DNA of 64,000 nt from contig OZ024743.1 in the NCBI GenBank assembly GCA_964016885.1, forward strand, positions 20,476,295-20,540,294. The letters run 5' to 3'. The notes beneath the pieces were generated by a model, which was not told the DNA's origin, searched no databases, and saw only the letters and a list, made by a program, of their open reading frames with translations. Below, one piece after another: positions 1 through 12,749 of this stretch. Position numbers and translations under genes: made by a program. Position 1 is the stretch's first letter, and every line of letters begins with the position of its first letter. The DNA comes from Eledone cirrhosa. Its lineage: Eukaryota; Mollusca; Cephalopoda; Octopoda; Eledonidae.

Positions 1-193
1 TTCATGACCTGGTCGATTAATTTAATGCCTCTATAGTTACTCCTATCTAGGGCATCTCCTTTAACCTTATAACAGTTAACGATGATGCCGCTACGCCAGT
101 CCTTCGGAACAACCCCATTCTGTATGACTTGGTTGACTATCCGGGTGACCATGGTGTGTCCCACCGTACCAGATGCCTTCAGCATCTCAGCAA
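1..193 (-). mobile_element. LINE-A reverse transcriptase fragment, cut by the window edge
   Basis: Read on the minus strand this is one open frame of about 64 codons with no stop. It encodes the finger region of a non-LTR retrotransposon reverse transcriptase: an 'EMLKASG' stretch, then '[12 protein letters not shown]', then '[19 protein letters not shown]'. The last part matches the N-terminal part of the LINE-A frame at 53.4-54.9 kb, so this is the same family with a more 5' segment preserved. It enters an AT array near 193 on its 5' side and runs off the window at base 1 on its 3' side. The absence of stops suggests a fairly young copy, but only a fragment is visible. Confidence 0.85.
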
Positions 194-197
194 CTAT

Positions 198-535
198 TTC
201 CGATATATGTGTATATATATATATATGTATATATGTGTATATATATATGTATATATATATATGTATATATGTGTATATATTTATATATATGTATATATGT
301 GTATATATTTATATATATGTATATATATATATGTGTATATATTTATATATATGTATATATATATATGTGTATATATATATATGTGTATATATTTATATAT
401 ATGTATATATATATATATGTATATATATTTATATGTATATATATATATATATATGTATATATATTTATATATATATATATGTGTGTGTATATATATATAT
501 GTATATATATATATTTCGTTTCTGAATTATTGGCA
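198..535. repeat. AT-rich array with regular GTGTA/TTTA interruptions
   Basis: Alternating TA tract broken at regular intervals by 'gtgtatat' and 'atttatat', giving a loose higher-order period of roughly 30-36 bp. Open frames over it translate as Ile-Tyr runs and are not genes. Confidence 0.9.
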
Positions 536-560
536 ACATGACTCTCCCAAAGTATAACAC

Positions 561-688
561 TATATATATATATATATATATATGTGTATATATATGTATA
601 TATATATATGTGTATATATTTATATATATGTATATATATGTATATATATATATGTGTATATATTTATATATATGTGTATATATTTATA

Positions 689-720
<32 letters not shown>
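561..720. repeat. second AT-rich array of the same type
   Basis: Same interrupted TA pattern as the array to its left, separated from it by about 30 bp of ordinary sequence. Probably one expanded locus. Confidence 0.9.
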
Positions 721-859
721 ACAAAGGAAATGTGGTAAGGAACCAGGTGGACCATAACGCACCAAAGTACTCAATACTTAGGGTAGTAGAGTGGGTAATA
801 GGAACGAGTAGGACCCCGACGGCTGACCCCAAGCCGTTTCGATGGCTAATTCTGGACTA

Positions 860-1745
860 CTAGTTCAGCTAATTGTTAGAGGTGGTCTTAGTTGGAGTTG
901 GCAAACCATTTGTTGCAGCCTTTTATCCTCCACAGTTGTCTTGTGATATTTCTCAGTGTTCTGCATTGATCAGGATTAGATAACATCATGCTGTACTCTC
1001 TTATGTATGGTGTTCCCAGAACTTAAAGTCAATGTTGGTTCTTTTCACGGTCTGTTTCAATAAATTTTTGTCATAGTGCATGGGGTGGTTACATGATCTC
1101 TTGCCTGTACTGAGATTGAAGTAGAAGATTTGACAGAGCAATGTGGTGATATTAATGCAGCGTTTGTGACCTGTCTTTCTCGTGTAGAATTTGATGATGA
1201 TCGCCTCAATGCTGTTGGCATTGGCCCATTCAAAAACTGCAAGTTGCTGACATAGTCTTCTCATTTGACAATTATAACAGATCAAAGTTTCCGTTGAGGA
1301 AATCGTTCAAGTTTTCAGATATCCCAACAATATAAATTTCCTGTTTCTCAACCATAGAGTAAAGTGGAAACAGCAATGGCTTGATACACTATATGCTTGG
1401 TTTGTAGTTTTAGTAATTTGTTTTCAAGACACGATGGAAGAATTTTTCAAAAGTGACGTGGGCTGTTCAGATCCTGTTATTGATGTCTTTCTTGGAGTTA
1501 CATTGCATAGTGAGGGAACTTCTTGGGTATTGGAGCTTGTGTACTTATTCCAGGGATTTATTGAAGATGGTGATGTTGATATCTGGAAGGATTGAGTTTG
1601 GAGCAAGTTGTGCAAGTATTTTGCACTTCTGGATTTTGATTGCCAGATTGAAGTGATAATATACATGTTGATAATTGATTCCAGCATGATCTGGCGAGGT
1701 ATTGTTGTTGGGATAACACAGTTCACTGATATGAGTTCTATTGGT
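860..1745 (-). mobile_element. LINE-B remnant, C-terminal RT region, decayed
   Basis: In shifting minus-strand frames there are pieces of the region downstream of a LINE reverse transcriptase. They are 'FEKFFHRVLKTNY' (about 1420-1460), 'AVSTLLYG' (about 1360), 'KLERF.QRKL' (about 1300-1320) and 'NANSIEAIIIKF' (about 1170-1220). In many non-LTR elements this order precedes a final 'RWTGHV' block. Several stops and frameshifts interrupt it, so it is an old non-functional copy. It is not LINE-A, whose corresponding segment reads differently. The outer limits are approximate, and 1500-1745 is included on weaker similarity. Confidence 0.6.
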
Positions 1746-1860
1746 CATATATATGTATATATATATTATTTAATTAGAAAGTTGTTCACTTTCTAATTAA
1801 ATAGCTCTGTCCTATACATAGAGCACTCTTTTTTCCTTTGCTTTTCCTTTTGAATTACCT

Positions 1861-1914
1861 AACACACACACTCACTCACTCACTCACTCACTCTCTCTCT
1901 CTCTCTCTCTCTCT
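1861..1914 (+). repeat. (AC)n (ACTC)n (CT)n compound microsatellite
   Basis: Short CA run, then ACTC repeats, then a pure CT run ending at 1914. Confidence 0.95.
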
Positions 1915-1919
1915 CAATT

Positions 1920-4900
1920 GGATGTCTGAGAAATGGACATAAATCCCAAGCCCCGTTTGTACATTGAAGTAGCTAATCAACACTTAGTTAACATGGTTTT
2001 GAAATTCTTATGACAATAAAATATATCTATAAAGTTTTAATATTTTGATGTTTGAAATGTTTAAAGTGTCATTTAGAGTATAGTTTTGTTTCACAACTCC
2101 ATTATGTAATGCTTTTTTAAAAACTATTTTATCCATCTTATATTTTTAACAAGTTTCTCGAATTTTTGTTTTCTGGCCACTCACATGCAGAGAACAGTTG
2201 AAAAGAAGAGATAAAATAAAAGAACTTTGCATATGTGATTCATAGAGTAGAAGTGATGAAGAGGAGAGGCCAAGATGGCAAGTGATGAAGGGGAGCGGCC
2301 AAGTGAGAAAAAGAGGGGGCGTGATAAGGAGAAGGCAGAAAGAAAATGAGAGTAGTAAAACATAGTCAGAAGTAAGATTTCAATTTTATGTAAGATTGAA
2401 ATAAAAAGTATTATTAAGTCAGGAAAAAAAACCAGTCAGTATGCATTTATGTGTGTGTATATGTGTGTGTGCATGTGTATGCACATGAATAAGTATGGTA
2501 TATTTATGGGTATATTTATGTATTAAAAAGTTCAATAGTAAAAATGTATTGGAAATACTTTGAAGGGAGTGCATAAATGATGAGGTAGTAAATGTAGAAA
2601 AACTGTTTCATTGTAAGATATTTTAGCTACTTATTTACGTAGAAATTGAAGTTGGTGAAAACTGACAAAATATAGAACTCAAATATAGGCTGAGCTCTCA
2701 TTTTACCATCGATTTTTGTTTTGGTTTTTGTCACATATTTCTCACCTTAAAAAAAGCACTGTTGGTATTTATATATATATATATATATATATATTCATTA
2801 GCTAAAAAAGTAGTGTGATTGACTTTTTTAACCTTTCTTTCAAGAATTTTCTTTATCCTGCTTGAATCTCTATTGGAATAATCTTATATTGGCTTGTCTC
2901 TGCAGCTGTCCTTATTTTCAGTGTAGTTTTATGCAATACCATTTTCAGCTGAATGTGAATGGAAATATTATGATGATGAAGGGACGTGTTAATAGGTCAG
3001 ATTTCTATATATAAATAGCATCCAAGATCTCAATAATTCACGAATTATGCTATAGAATGTTGCAAGATGGCATGCAGTTTAAGAAAGATGGAATGTAGTA
3101 GAATGAATTAGAGATGGCAGGTTAGTTTCTGTTATTTAAGGAGATGGAAGTTAGTGATTCATAGCACCTGTATGGCTAATAGTTTGATATAGAATTATTG
3201 ATTTCTTTGGAAAGAGTTCATATTATTTAGTTAAAATCTAAAATGATAATTAAATTAATGTTATTGAGTAATGGCAATACATAAGGGCAGTAGTTGGTTT
3301 GAGGTTGGAAGAATACAGAATTTATAATTTAATATGTTGTACTAATCTCTGGAAATATTGTAGAAAATTGTCAAAATCTTGATGGTGCTGGTTGTTGTGC
3401 CGAATATATGCACTGTCATTAACTTAAGTAAATCTTTGTTGCTAAATATAAGTTACTGATTAACACATTAATCATAATTGGAATTAGATATTAGATATTC
3501 TTTACTTAGAAATATACTCATAGTTCTAGAGAAAGTGAAAGGTTATAAAATATTTACCCAAGCTTTGAATCTCTTCCTTTTATAAGTATGATTTGTATGG
3601 TTTTATCCATATATTCTTATCTTGATATTAGAAATTTCGAATAGGGTATTTACAGTTTTAATTACAGTGTATAATTTCTTTCTGTACTAATTTTTAACAT
3701 GAATATTTGTTGTGACATAATTTAGTAATACAGAAAATGTAATAGAAAGCAATTTTATTTCATTGATACATATATATCTGTGTCCATGACACTGCATTTA
3801 ATAGTAATAAATTTATTCTTTGATTTATCAAAGATTTATCAAGATCGTTTGGCTTACAGTTTAACTGACTGCACAGGCTGAGTTTTTAGCATTTTTTCTT
3901 GGTTGTTAAAGATGCATATATTTTCTTGCACTAGTTAGAAAGGCATTTCAGATGGTACATAAACAACTATGTAAATAGACTAAAATTTACTTGAGCAAGT
4001 TTAACTGCAGTTCAAATTTAAGTTTAAGGGAGGTTATTTATATACCTCTCCATTCTCTACAACTCGTGCCATTTTCAAATAGTGTAACTTTTATTTGCCA
4101 TCATATGTCAAGTATATCTTATTATATGTATAGTAAAGTATAGCTTAATTTATATATAGTCAAAACAAAATAAAACAAGCAAACGCCACACCCTCATTTG
4201 AACAGCACATCTGAGCAGTGCTCTGTGGACAAGATGACAAAAGTACAATGAATAGATAGTGTTATTCACTGTACCAGTAGTTCAACTTCATGAGTCTTTT
4301 TTTAAGATGTGATACCCTCATACCACTTTAGAAGAGTAGTAGTGCAGGGATTGAAGACACTGGCAACATCAACAGCAACTGGAATGAAATGGAATCCAGT
4401 CATTAATAATTATTATTTGTTCTGCTGTATTGTAGGTAGTTATTCTGGGCTTATTGTCCAAAGACACAAAGTTGGTTCTGGAGAATGTATTACAACAAAT
4501 ATTATTCCAAATGAGTAATTTTAACTCCACTCCAATAAGGTTATCCTATTTGTACAACTACCATTGCTGAAGGCAAAGCCAACAACATCCAGTTGTAACA
4601 GGAAACCATTAGTATCAATGCTTCTTTTAATGATATTTAGTGTTGCATGACAAGGAAAACTCCCTGTAGTGTAACAATAAGAAAGAAAGTGTAGTTCAAA
4701 CTTGTTTGCAGTAGCTCCGTTTAGCTTTTTTGAATATTATTTAATGTATATTTCTATTATTCTGTTCATTGTTTATTATTATTATTTGGAAAACAGTCCT
4801 TTTTAAATATTAATTATTTATGGTATATTTCTATTTTATTATTGTTTGGAAGTCAGTACTTGTTTTTAATATTAATTATCTATAGTATATTTCCATTATT

Positions 4901-6040
4901 ATACAGAAATCATTATTTCTGTTCATTGATTATTATTTGGAAGGCTGTAAAGTGTCTCTGTATGTATTTACTCTTCTGAATTGAGATACCATTGCAACAA
5001 TAAAACAAGAGCCAATAATATATTAAGATCAATCCAATCAACTGCACCCTTCTTCTACAAATTTTTTACTCATGTATGAATTCCTTATTTATTATTAATT
5101 GGATTTACTATAATTATTCTTATTAAATATCTATTGGCATTAAACTTGGATCAAGCAGTTTTAATTGAATCATATCTTCAATATTTTTTTTTAAATTCTC
5201 AACATTATTTGAACAAGTCTGTTTATGTAACATTGAACAAAAAATCATGACAAGAAAGTTTAGATATTGGAGATCCATATTAGGCCTTATATAAACTGCA
5301 AATATTTTGCTTTTATTCCTATACAAATAAGAGAGAATGGGATCTTTTCTATAATTTTACATACATTTTTCTACTAGTCTTTTGGTGTTCAATATTAACT
5401 ATTCGATAACTTGCAGTGTGTATTGGCTTTAATCCAAATGTTCCTACTTTAAACAGATATTAGGTTATTCTTTAAATGTGTGCACTTTCAAAATAATTGT
5501 GTGATTTCAATTTTCAAACAAATTAACTGGAATATATTTAAACATTGGCAGCAAAGTGTTTTATAGTGATGTTTAAAACGTTTCAGAGCAGTTTTAGAAT
5601 ATTTTCAATTATCATGTCCCTTTTTTTCTTGGCTATTATTCAAACTTCAGTTGATTTATTATCGTTAGATTTTTAGTGTACATAAATATATATAGCAATT
5701 TGAATTTTTTGTCATTTTAAACAGAGTGGAATTTACTATTTATTTTTCTTGAATTTTATTCTTGATTTATAAAATTTCAGCTCTTTAGAAATATAAGTAG
5801 ACAAGCTCAATTCTTAATTTAGAAATTTTTTTTTTATCGAATAATCTGATTCTTTGAAAATATATGTATATCTAAAAAAGTAAACAGGTCTAATCTCATA
5901 ATCAATTTTAATTTACGTCCCACAAGAATCCAATATCATATTTGTTCTGTTAGGAAGAAGACATTTAATAATGTACCAGATTATTATTTTCATTGCAGTT
6001 TGTAATTTTAAAATAACTCTATTTAATGTAGGTATAGAAT
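1920..6040. other. AT-rich stretch without recognisable genes
   Basis: Unique-looking AT-rich DNA. Short simple repeats occur at about 2450-2485 (GT-rich) and 2768-2794 (AT). No frame longer than about 70 codons has credible protein character, and I see no transposon domain or tRNA promoter boxes. Confidence 0.6.
4735..4965 (+). repeat. degenerate tandem repeat, about 85-bp unit
   Basis: Three imperfect copies of a unit built from 'tatatttctatt', 'ttattattatttggaa' and 'cagt', followed by 'aatattaattat'. Copies start near 4740, 4828 and 4885. Confidence 0.5.
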
Positions 6041-6047
6041 ACATTAA

Positions 6048-6235
6048 TTGTTTCTACTTTTGGCACAAGACCAGCAATTACCCAGTGCATTACTGGTACT
6101 TTATTTTATCGACCCCATAAGGATGAATGGCAAAGTTAACCTCGACGGGATTTGAACTCAACAAATCTGGATAAAGTGTTTACTTATACAAAATCCAAAT
6201 TTAACTACTCAGATTAGCTGATCCTCTGTCATATG
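6048..6235 (-). mobile_element. SINE-B, tRNA-derived
   Basis: On the minus strand the tRNA-like head lies at the right. The B-box-like 'gagttcaaatcccg' is followed by the family body 'ggttaactttgcc', 'ggtcgataaaataaagtacc' and the tail 'gccaaaagtagaaaca'. The A-box end is diverged. The 'tatcgaccccataaggatga' block identifies the family. Confidence 0.85.
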
Positions 6236-7227
6236 TCTTATTTAGATGGAATTATTTCAGACCTACTTTCATTACAGCTAGTTGTGAGTTGATATGAGCA
6301 AAGATTGGTTTTGTATCAAAGAAACAAAGAGATTGTATAAACAGACATAAGGCTGGTAAAGGCTTATATATTTACGAAATAGCTTTTTAATTCGATCCAG
6401 TTTAAAATGTGTTGATAGTGATTATGTTATGCCAAATAGTGATTGGTTTCTAATGAAAGACATATTTGGTAATAATATTATAGCTTGATTTTGAGGCAGA
6501 TGTCATACCTTTGAGATGATCTGACGGGTCCTCCATCAGGTTTGATGATGCAAAGCAAGCCTCTTAAACACTTGTTTATGTCAATATCTATTGTGGTACA
6601 CTTGCATCTATGAGTGGTTTTTCCACATTTTTATAACAATTCTAATGAAATGGTAGTGAATAAGTAATAAATTTATGTAATTTTATTTCAATTTAATTCA
6701 ATATTTAGTATTAACATCTAAAAATATAGATAATGAGTGAAGAATATTAATTGAATATTTTAATTCATTTTTATTTAATACTGAATTAACACTTCACTGA
6801 TTGTATTCCATTTTGAATACAAAACAATAGGATAGAAAGTCTGTTGAGAAAAGATTTCAGATATTGATCATTGATAAAAAAGATTGGTCACTCTAAGATA
6901 AAATCTGTTCAGAGTTGTTAATTAGTAAAGGCTGGATTGAGTCAGATAACTGAAGAAAGATTTTCTTGTCAAATTACATCTGAGTAAGCAAAGTGTCATA
7001 AGTGTAATGATAGTTTCTAATATATAAAGATCACACATACTTGTGTAGGGAAATTGATCAAATTAAACTTATTTTATTGGCCAATGTAGGAATATAATTA
7101 AACTTGACATTGGCAGTATTTGAATGTTAAATGTATAGTGATGCAACCAAAAATAACCCATGGTGTTGTCTGCCTCTCTGTCAAGTCTGATAATCCATCA
7201 CCCTCTTCATAATTGTAATAATAACAA

Positions 7228-7443
7228 ATTTTAATTTAGGCACAAAACCAAGAATTTGTAGGGATGGGAATGTCGATTACATTCACCCCAGTACATGACT
7301 GGTATTTTATTTTATCAACCATGGAAGAATGAAAGGTAAATTTAACTTAGATGGGATTTGAACTCAGAATATAAAGAGTTATAACTTAATGCGGCAAAGT
7401 GTTTTATTCAATGCTCTAATGATTTTGCCAATCCGCCACATTT
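7228..7443 (-). mobile_element. SINE-B, older copy
   Basis: Same family as the preceding SINE, with many substitutions. It keeps the longer tail variant containing 'gtcgattacattcaccc', plus a B-box-like block and a diverged A-box region ending near 'ttgccaatccgcc' at the right. It lies directly beside another SINE-B in the same orientation. Confidence 0.8.
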
Positions 7444-7454
7444 CATTGTAATAA

Positions 7455-7640
7455 TAATTGTTTCTACTTTTGGCACAAGGCCAGCAATTATCCCAGTGTA
7501 TTACTGGTACTTTATTTTATCGACCCCGTAAGGATGAAAGGCAAAGTTAACCTTGGCGGGATTTGAACTCAGACCATAAAGAGCCGTAACTCTTTGCTGC
7601 AAAGCATGGTGTCAGACCCTCTACCGATACTGCCAATGTA
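7455..7640 (-). mobile_element. SINE-B, well preserved
   Basis: Close to the family consensus. On the minus strand the order is A-box-like 'ttggcagtatcggtagagg', the 'catgctttgcagcaaaga' stem region, B-box-like 'gagttcaaatcc', the 'ggggtcgataaaataaagta' body, and a tail ending 'aaaagtagaaacaattatt'. The A and B boxes fit an internal Pol III promoter. Confidence 0.92.
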
Positions 7641-8041
7641 ATAATAATGTTACTGAAACACTACAGTAGATTCTGCTTAAGGGAATATCTTTGGAGATAG
7701 AAATCTTTATGTAATTAAGTAAATTGTTATGGAAGACTATAGATAATGAAATTTTAAGTAGTAAGGTATTGCGACTATGTAACACACACCTTTGGATCAT
7801 ATAACTGAACAAGAATAAGACATTTTTTTCTAAGTACACGTTGTGTACATACAATTTACTTATGTTCCATTCAGGTTTTTAAATTCTTATATATTGGTAT
7901 GGCAATCATTGGATTTATCCTTTATGACATTTTTCAACTCCCTTTGATAAGCTCCAATTACTCAAGTTTATCCAGAATCAAATGTCTTGAGAATGACTTT
8001 CACACACTTTGAATTACTCAGTGGTAACTAGGGCCTTGTAA

Positions 8042-8282
8042 GTTAACCTTATTACCATGTCTAATGAAAAACTGCCTATAATTTTTGAAATTATTTTGAA
8101 AATAATCAATAATTTCGGTAGAGTATAACTAACTTTCTTATTATAAATTAGTGTTTGAACCATAACTGAACATAAGTTCTTACATAAAATTATGAAGGTT
8201 TTTAGATAAATGTAAACACTTTAAAATAAACAGCTAGTATCATAGAACCAGAAATGGTTTCTGGTGAAAAAATTAAAAGTTC
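8042..8282 (+). mobile_element. MITE-D copy 1 (TTAA-ended)
   Basis: Starts with 'gttaaccttattaccatg' and continues through shared internal blocks ('ataactgaacataagttcttacataaaattatg', given here only in part, then 'tttagataaatgtaaacac') seen in four other copies in the window. It has no coding capacity. The right end is diverged. Confidence 0.7.
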
Positions 8283-8443
8283 ATGTGGATTAATCACTTA
8301 TAGCTAATACATAACTACCTTTTTACAACTTTTATCTACAGCAGTATTTATATATTGAGGAATTTAGTTACAAAATTAAATATATGGCAGAAATATGTAT
8401 GCAAAAAGTAAGCAGAAATAACAAAGCAAATGACTGTACAATC

Positions 8444-9075
8444 CTCCTCATCATCATCATCATTTAAGGTCCACTTTCCCAGCTAGCAAGGGTTGGGCGA
8501 TCTACAAAGACTAAGTCAGTTCTGAAGTAGAGCCACTGACATCTCAGACGGGCTGGGTAGGTGTGTATCCCACTTATCTACAGTCATTATTGAATGTGTG
8601 GATTGGCAGTATCGGTAGAGGGTCGGACGCCATGCTTTCCAGTATAGTTACGTCCCTTTACAGTCTGAGTTCAAATCCCGCCAAGGTTAACTTTGCTTTT
8701 CATCCTTACGGGGTCGATAAAATAAAGTACCAGTAATGGCCTTGTGCCAAAAGTGGAAACAATTATTGAGTGTTGAGGGGAAGTTGTGTCTTTTGACATA
8801 AACTGTAAGATCTTCCTAAGCCTTTGTTTGGCAAGCTTTCTATGGATGTATGTCCTTCCTATCACCAACCACTTTACATTGTTTACTGAGTGCATTTATC
8901 GAGTAGATCACCAATACTAGAGTGGTTGTATCTTTGACACATTTGAAGGGTCCTTGGGGTGCCCCTCCTGTCGCTAACCACCCATATGGAGTGTACCGGG
9001 TGCATTTTCATGGCATCATTACTAGAGAAGTTGTTGGTCATAGACCCAACTGTAGAGCCCCCTCAGGTCTGGGTA
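8444..9075 (-). mobile_element. repeat C with (ATG)n tail, interrupted by a SINE
   Basis: A dispersed repeat whose minus-strand 3' end is (GAT)n. It recurs at 23.3-23.7 kb and 60.35-60.6 kb. Shared blocks are 'gctagcaagg', 'aaagactaagtcagt', 'gagccactgac' and 'tttggcaagctttctatgg'. A SINE-B at 8597-8768 splits it. The (GAT)n end resembles the tails of RTE-like LINEs and their SINEs, so it may be the 3' part of an uncharacterised LINE or a SINE. I see no reading frame. Confidence 0.65.
8597..8768 (+). mobile_element. SINE-B inserted in repeat C
   Basis: Full tRNA-like head with an A-box-like 'ttggcagtatcggtagag' and a B-box-like 'gagttcaaatcccg', then the family body. The tail 'gccaaaagtggaaacaatt' follows at once because the internal tail segment is shortened. 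It is nested inside repeat C and is therefore younger than it. Confidence 0.9.
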
Positions 9076-9229
9076 GGGAGCAATAGGAGAGGGAGATAGG
9101 TATTAAGTTATAGGTGTTTTTGAGGATGGGTAGGGATGGCTGATTAGTGTATGGGAATGTAGTGGTGTGTGGGTTGTAAATATGGTGGAGTGAGGGATGT
9201 GTTCTATAGAGAGGGTGTTGGTCATGGTT

Positions 9230-9335
9230 GAAAAATAGAAAAGGGGGTATGTAGGAAATATATTAGTTTAACATATGATATAGTAGGAAAAGTCTTAACG
9301 TTTTGGACACTTGTGCTTCATCAGAAAATAGAATG
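9230..9335 (-). mobile_element. probable Penelope-like element tail with degenerate hammerhead motif
   Basis: On the minus strand CTGATGA (9324-9318) is followed by a short imperfect stem, then 'ccaaaacgtt'. In an intact hammerhead this position would read 'cgaaacgtt', so the core GAA is damaged. The arrangement resembles Penelope-like element termini. No element body is visible beside it. Confidence 0.4.
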
Positions 9336-9339
9336 AGAA

Positions 9340-11930
9340 ATAGAAAGATAGATAGTGAGAAGAGCAAGATTTTGAAAAAAGTTTTTTTCAAGAATACAGA
9401 AAATTCCAGAATCATTTTAATCATATCAAATCTATTAATTGTGAAATTTTATACTACATTTCATCAATTTTTACTTGAAAGCCAAATAAAAAAAAAATTA
9501 TTGTCATTTACATATGTGATTGACTAATCAATTTTACATGGATTTGATGTGAAATAGTTCGATGTCTTGAAAAGTTAGTCAATTATTTGATATTCAATTG
9601 ATATTGATTATTAAGCATAATCAACTGTATTCAAAAACTGTATTTTATTAGTTATTGCATTGAATATAGATGCAGAGCAAGGATGATGCATATAAATATA
9701 TAGGTATTTTGTTGATTCTTAATTATTTTTGTTTATCTATCCTAGTGTGGCCGCTCAATTTCTGCAGTAATTTACAGGTTCTTACCTTATTGATATTTTC
9801 ATATTTCATTTAAACTGGTTTATTTTGTTTACATTAATTATACTGTCTTTTAAATTACTTTACTTCTTTCTCAGTTGATGTGTGTCTTGGAAATGTATAG
9901 TGTTTTTAAGTTCTTTACTGATTCTATAGCCTATGCCGTAATTTGGCATAGTAGATATCTCCTACTAAAAAATTTTCAAGAAAACATCAGAGTTATTTCA
10001 TTTAAAAGTTCTTTTATCTTTTTATTAGCATGGAAATTAAAATATTTCTTATTTTATGCATATTTTTACACAACCTTAGTAACTTATATATTTCTGAATA
10101 TTCTACTGTGTTTCCAATTAGATGTTTTCTTTCTATATTTTATGCTTCACATACAAAAGAAATCATACACATCTCTTTCAAAAAGAAATAAAGAAGTCTA
10201 ATAAGATCTATCTTTCAAAATCATTACATGAGATATTACAATTGAATTTGAAAATATATGATAGATATTTCAGAGAAGCTCATGGGTTTTTATAGGTTTC
10301 TATGCCATGCGATAAGGGGAGTGTGATGTTTTAGGGGTGTCTCTCCATCAGTGGATGAAAATATGTTTTCATTGTTGTGGTGTGAATTACAAATGAGTTC
10401 TTTTGCGTTGGGCATTGTAGAAATAGTTATTTGCAGAATATAACATATGAAAAATAGTTTTTTTCACCCTTGTTTGCAATAATCTCACCTTATAATTTTT
10501 TAACTCTGTTTTTTGCTAAAAGGCACTTCTGCAGCCATATAAACTTTCTCAGTCGCTGTTTCAATATCAAAATCATTCTATATAGCTTCCAACTAAAATT
10601 CCATCTTTCATTGACCTCCAATTGTTATAATTCTTTTATCTCTACTTCCTTTCCCTCTAACAACCTAATTTCAATTTTCTCATTACTACCTAAAGCTCCT
10701 GGGATTTAAACTTATCAAAATTTTCAAAATTATTGTTCCTGAACTCTAGACTGTATTTTTTTTGTTTTTTGTTACCTATGACAAATATTGTTTGACAAGC
10801 CTAATAGTAAAAGATATTTTTCATTCACTTAGTATTGTTCATCAACCAAAGTGTATCTAATCAATTACGTTCTTCCTCTACCAAAGTACTGTTTATGGCA
10901 TGACTTCACAGAGAATATTATGATTACTAAAGATTCTATATTTTCTCATTGCTACCTCAAATCTATGATATATAAGGAAAATGTTTTAGAAAACACGTTT
11001 CTTCTTTCAAGTTACACTGTGAAAATCAATCCTCATATTTTGATAATAATATCCATCATTAATAACAGAGAGGACATTTAAAATTGATTGCCTGATTGTT
11101 TTCCTGAAATTAGATACTATTTATTCAGATTGATGTTTAGGAATAATTTTGTTATATTTTCATTTGATTATTATGTGTATTTGTTATTCCTCTGACTTCT
11201 TATATTGAATTCCAATTCGTTATTAGTTGTGTACATTTGTAAACATATATTAAATAGTAAATATTTAATATGCATAGAATATCAAAGATAAATTTAATAT
11301 AGATATAACTACATTTTTATATTATAAACATCACTGTGAAAAGATTGGTGGTGTGTAGACATATTTATAAACTGTACACAGAAATTATATGAGATTACCT
11401 GTATGTATTACAGAGATTTCGTATTGGAGATATGTCTACAAAGGTATCTTATTGGAGTTGCTATTATGTTGAGCTGTATGTAAAATTTAATATTTAATTT
11501 AAACGACATGCTGTACGTTAATTTGGCAATATAATTAATTAAACACAATGTATGTTGAAAGAAAAATATATTGTATATATCTACAGTTTGTAAATTATTT
11601 CTAATAGTGCTGTTTAATTATGGTTCTGTAATCTTAGTTTTTCTTGACAATCATTGTATCTTGGATTTATTTCATTTTATAATAATTTCCATTCAATATA
11701 TTTGTACTTATTTATTTTAGGAGTTCTTATATTAATTATATATATTTGAAGATTATATCTTTAAAAATTGGTTTCAGGACTAGATAAATTATTTGGAGAA
11801 GTTTTAAGCATATAACTAAAAATAATAAATATACCATAATATTCAGATGTAAATTATGTATTTATGTATGAATGAAGCTCTAACTTAATTTTAATTATTT
11901 ATATGCATTTTTACTTTACCATTCACAAAT
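9340..11930. other. AT-rich stretch without recognisable genes
   Basis: No transposon domain or promoter boxes seen. A frame of 108 codons at 9875-10201 has a composition typical of AT-rich chance frames (Phe, Leu, Tyr and Lys rich) and no recognisable family. Confidence 0.55.
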
Positions 11931-11934
11931 CCTG

Positions 11935-12745
11935 CAAGGCATTTGACCATGTCTGACATAAGAATTTTCTAGCTAATTTGCTCACCTTTAGGTTTCATTC
12001 ATCTTATATCTTGTATTGAAATATCCTATCCAATCATCACAGCACATGCAGTTGACATTTTATTTGAAATGTACTCTCAAGCCTAGGGTCCTCCCACACT
12101 CTTCCTCATATATTAATAACATAAATAATGTCATCGTAAACAACAATCATTCCTATGCAGACCATATCTTTCCACGTAACCTTTCCCACACAGGTATCAT
12201 CAGCCATTTGCCCCTCATATAAAATCTCTACTGCCTTCATAAACAGAGACTGTGAAAACATTATCTCCAATTGAGACATAACATTCTTGTCTCAATTACT
12301 GCACATATTAAGAAAACAATTGTTTACCTAACATACTGGAAGTCTTTCACAATATGTAAATAAAATCCCTCCAAAGTCACTACAAATACTAGATCCCACA
12401 TTCTCTAATGAAATCTCCCAGTGACTTCATCTTCTCAAACACCTCACAAAAATTGCATACTAAAGACCAGTCATCCTCTTCAGGACCAGAAAATACTTTA
12501 AAAATGACTACACAAGCTCATCTGAAAGACAATGAAATACTGCTCCCACATTGGAAAGGTGCCATTGCTATATGCACAGACATCTTAGACAATATTCAAT
12601 AATGGTTTCTGTTCCTTTGGAGCTTGTTAGTTGCATACCTTCTCTACTCAGATTCATTCAACACATGCCCTTTATATAGTCCCCCCCCCCTCCTTGTTGC
12701 TTCTATACTAACCATTATAACTAGTCCTTCCATCCTTGAGTGACA
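11935..12745 (+). mobile_element. decayed jockey/CR1-like LINE RT remnant
   Basis: In frames broken by stops and shifts, the plus strand gives 'AFDHV.HKNFLANLLTF' (about 11940-11990), matching the catalytic 'AFDxVWHxxLLxKL' region. It then gives 'PHSSSYINNINN' (about 12090-12130), matching the 'LSPxLFLLYINDL' region, and 'HSYAD' (about 12150), matching the YADD box. The pieces are in the right order and spacing for a jockey/CR1-type reverse transcriptase. The C-terminal limit is uncertain. Not functional. Confidence 0.55.
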
Positions 12746-12749
12746 AATA

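Noticed and set aside
82..557. Open frames of 120-150 codons over the first AT array
   Set aside because: Ile-Tyr-Val-Cys translation of a microsatellite; all three frames are open for the same reason.
9875..10201. 108-codon frame with hydrophobic stretches
   Set aside because: Composition is that of AT-rich chance frames; no family resemblance, no neighbouring exon signals.
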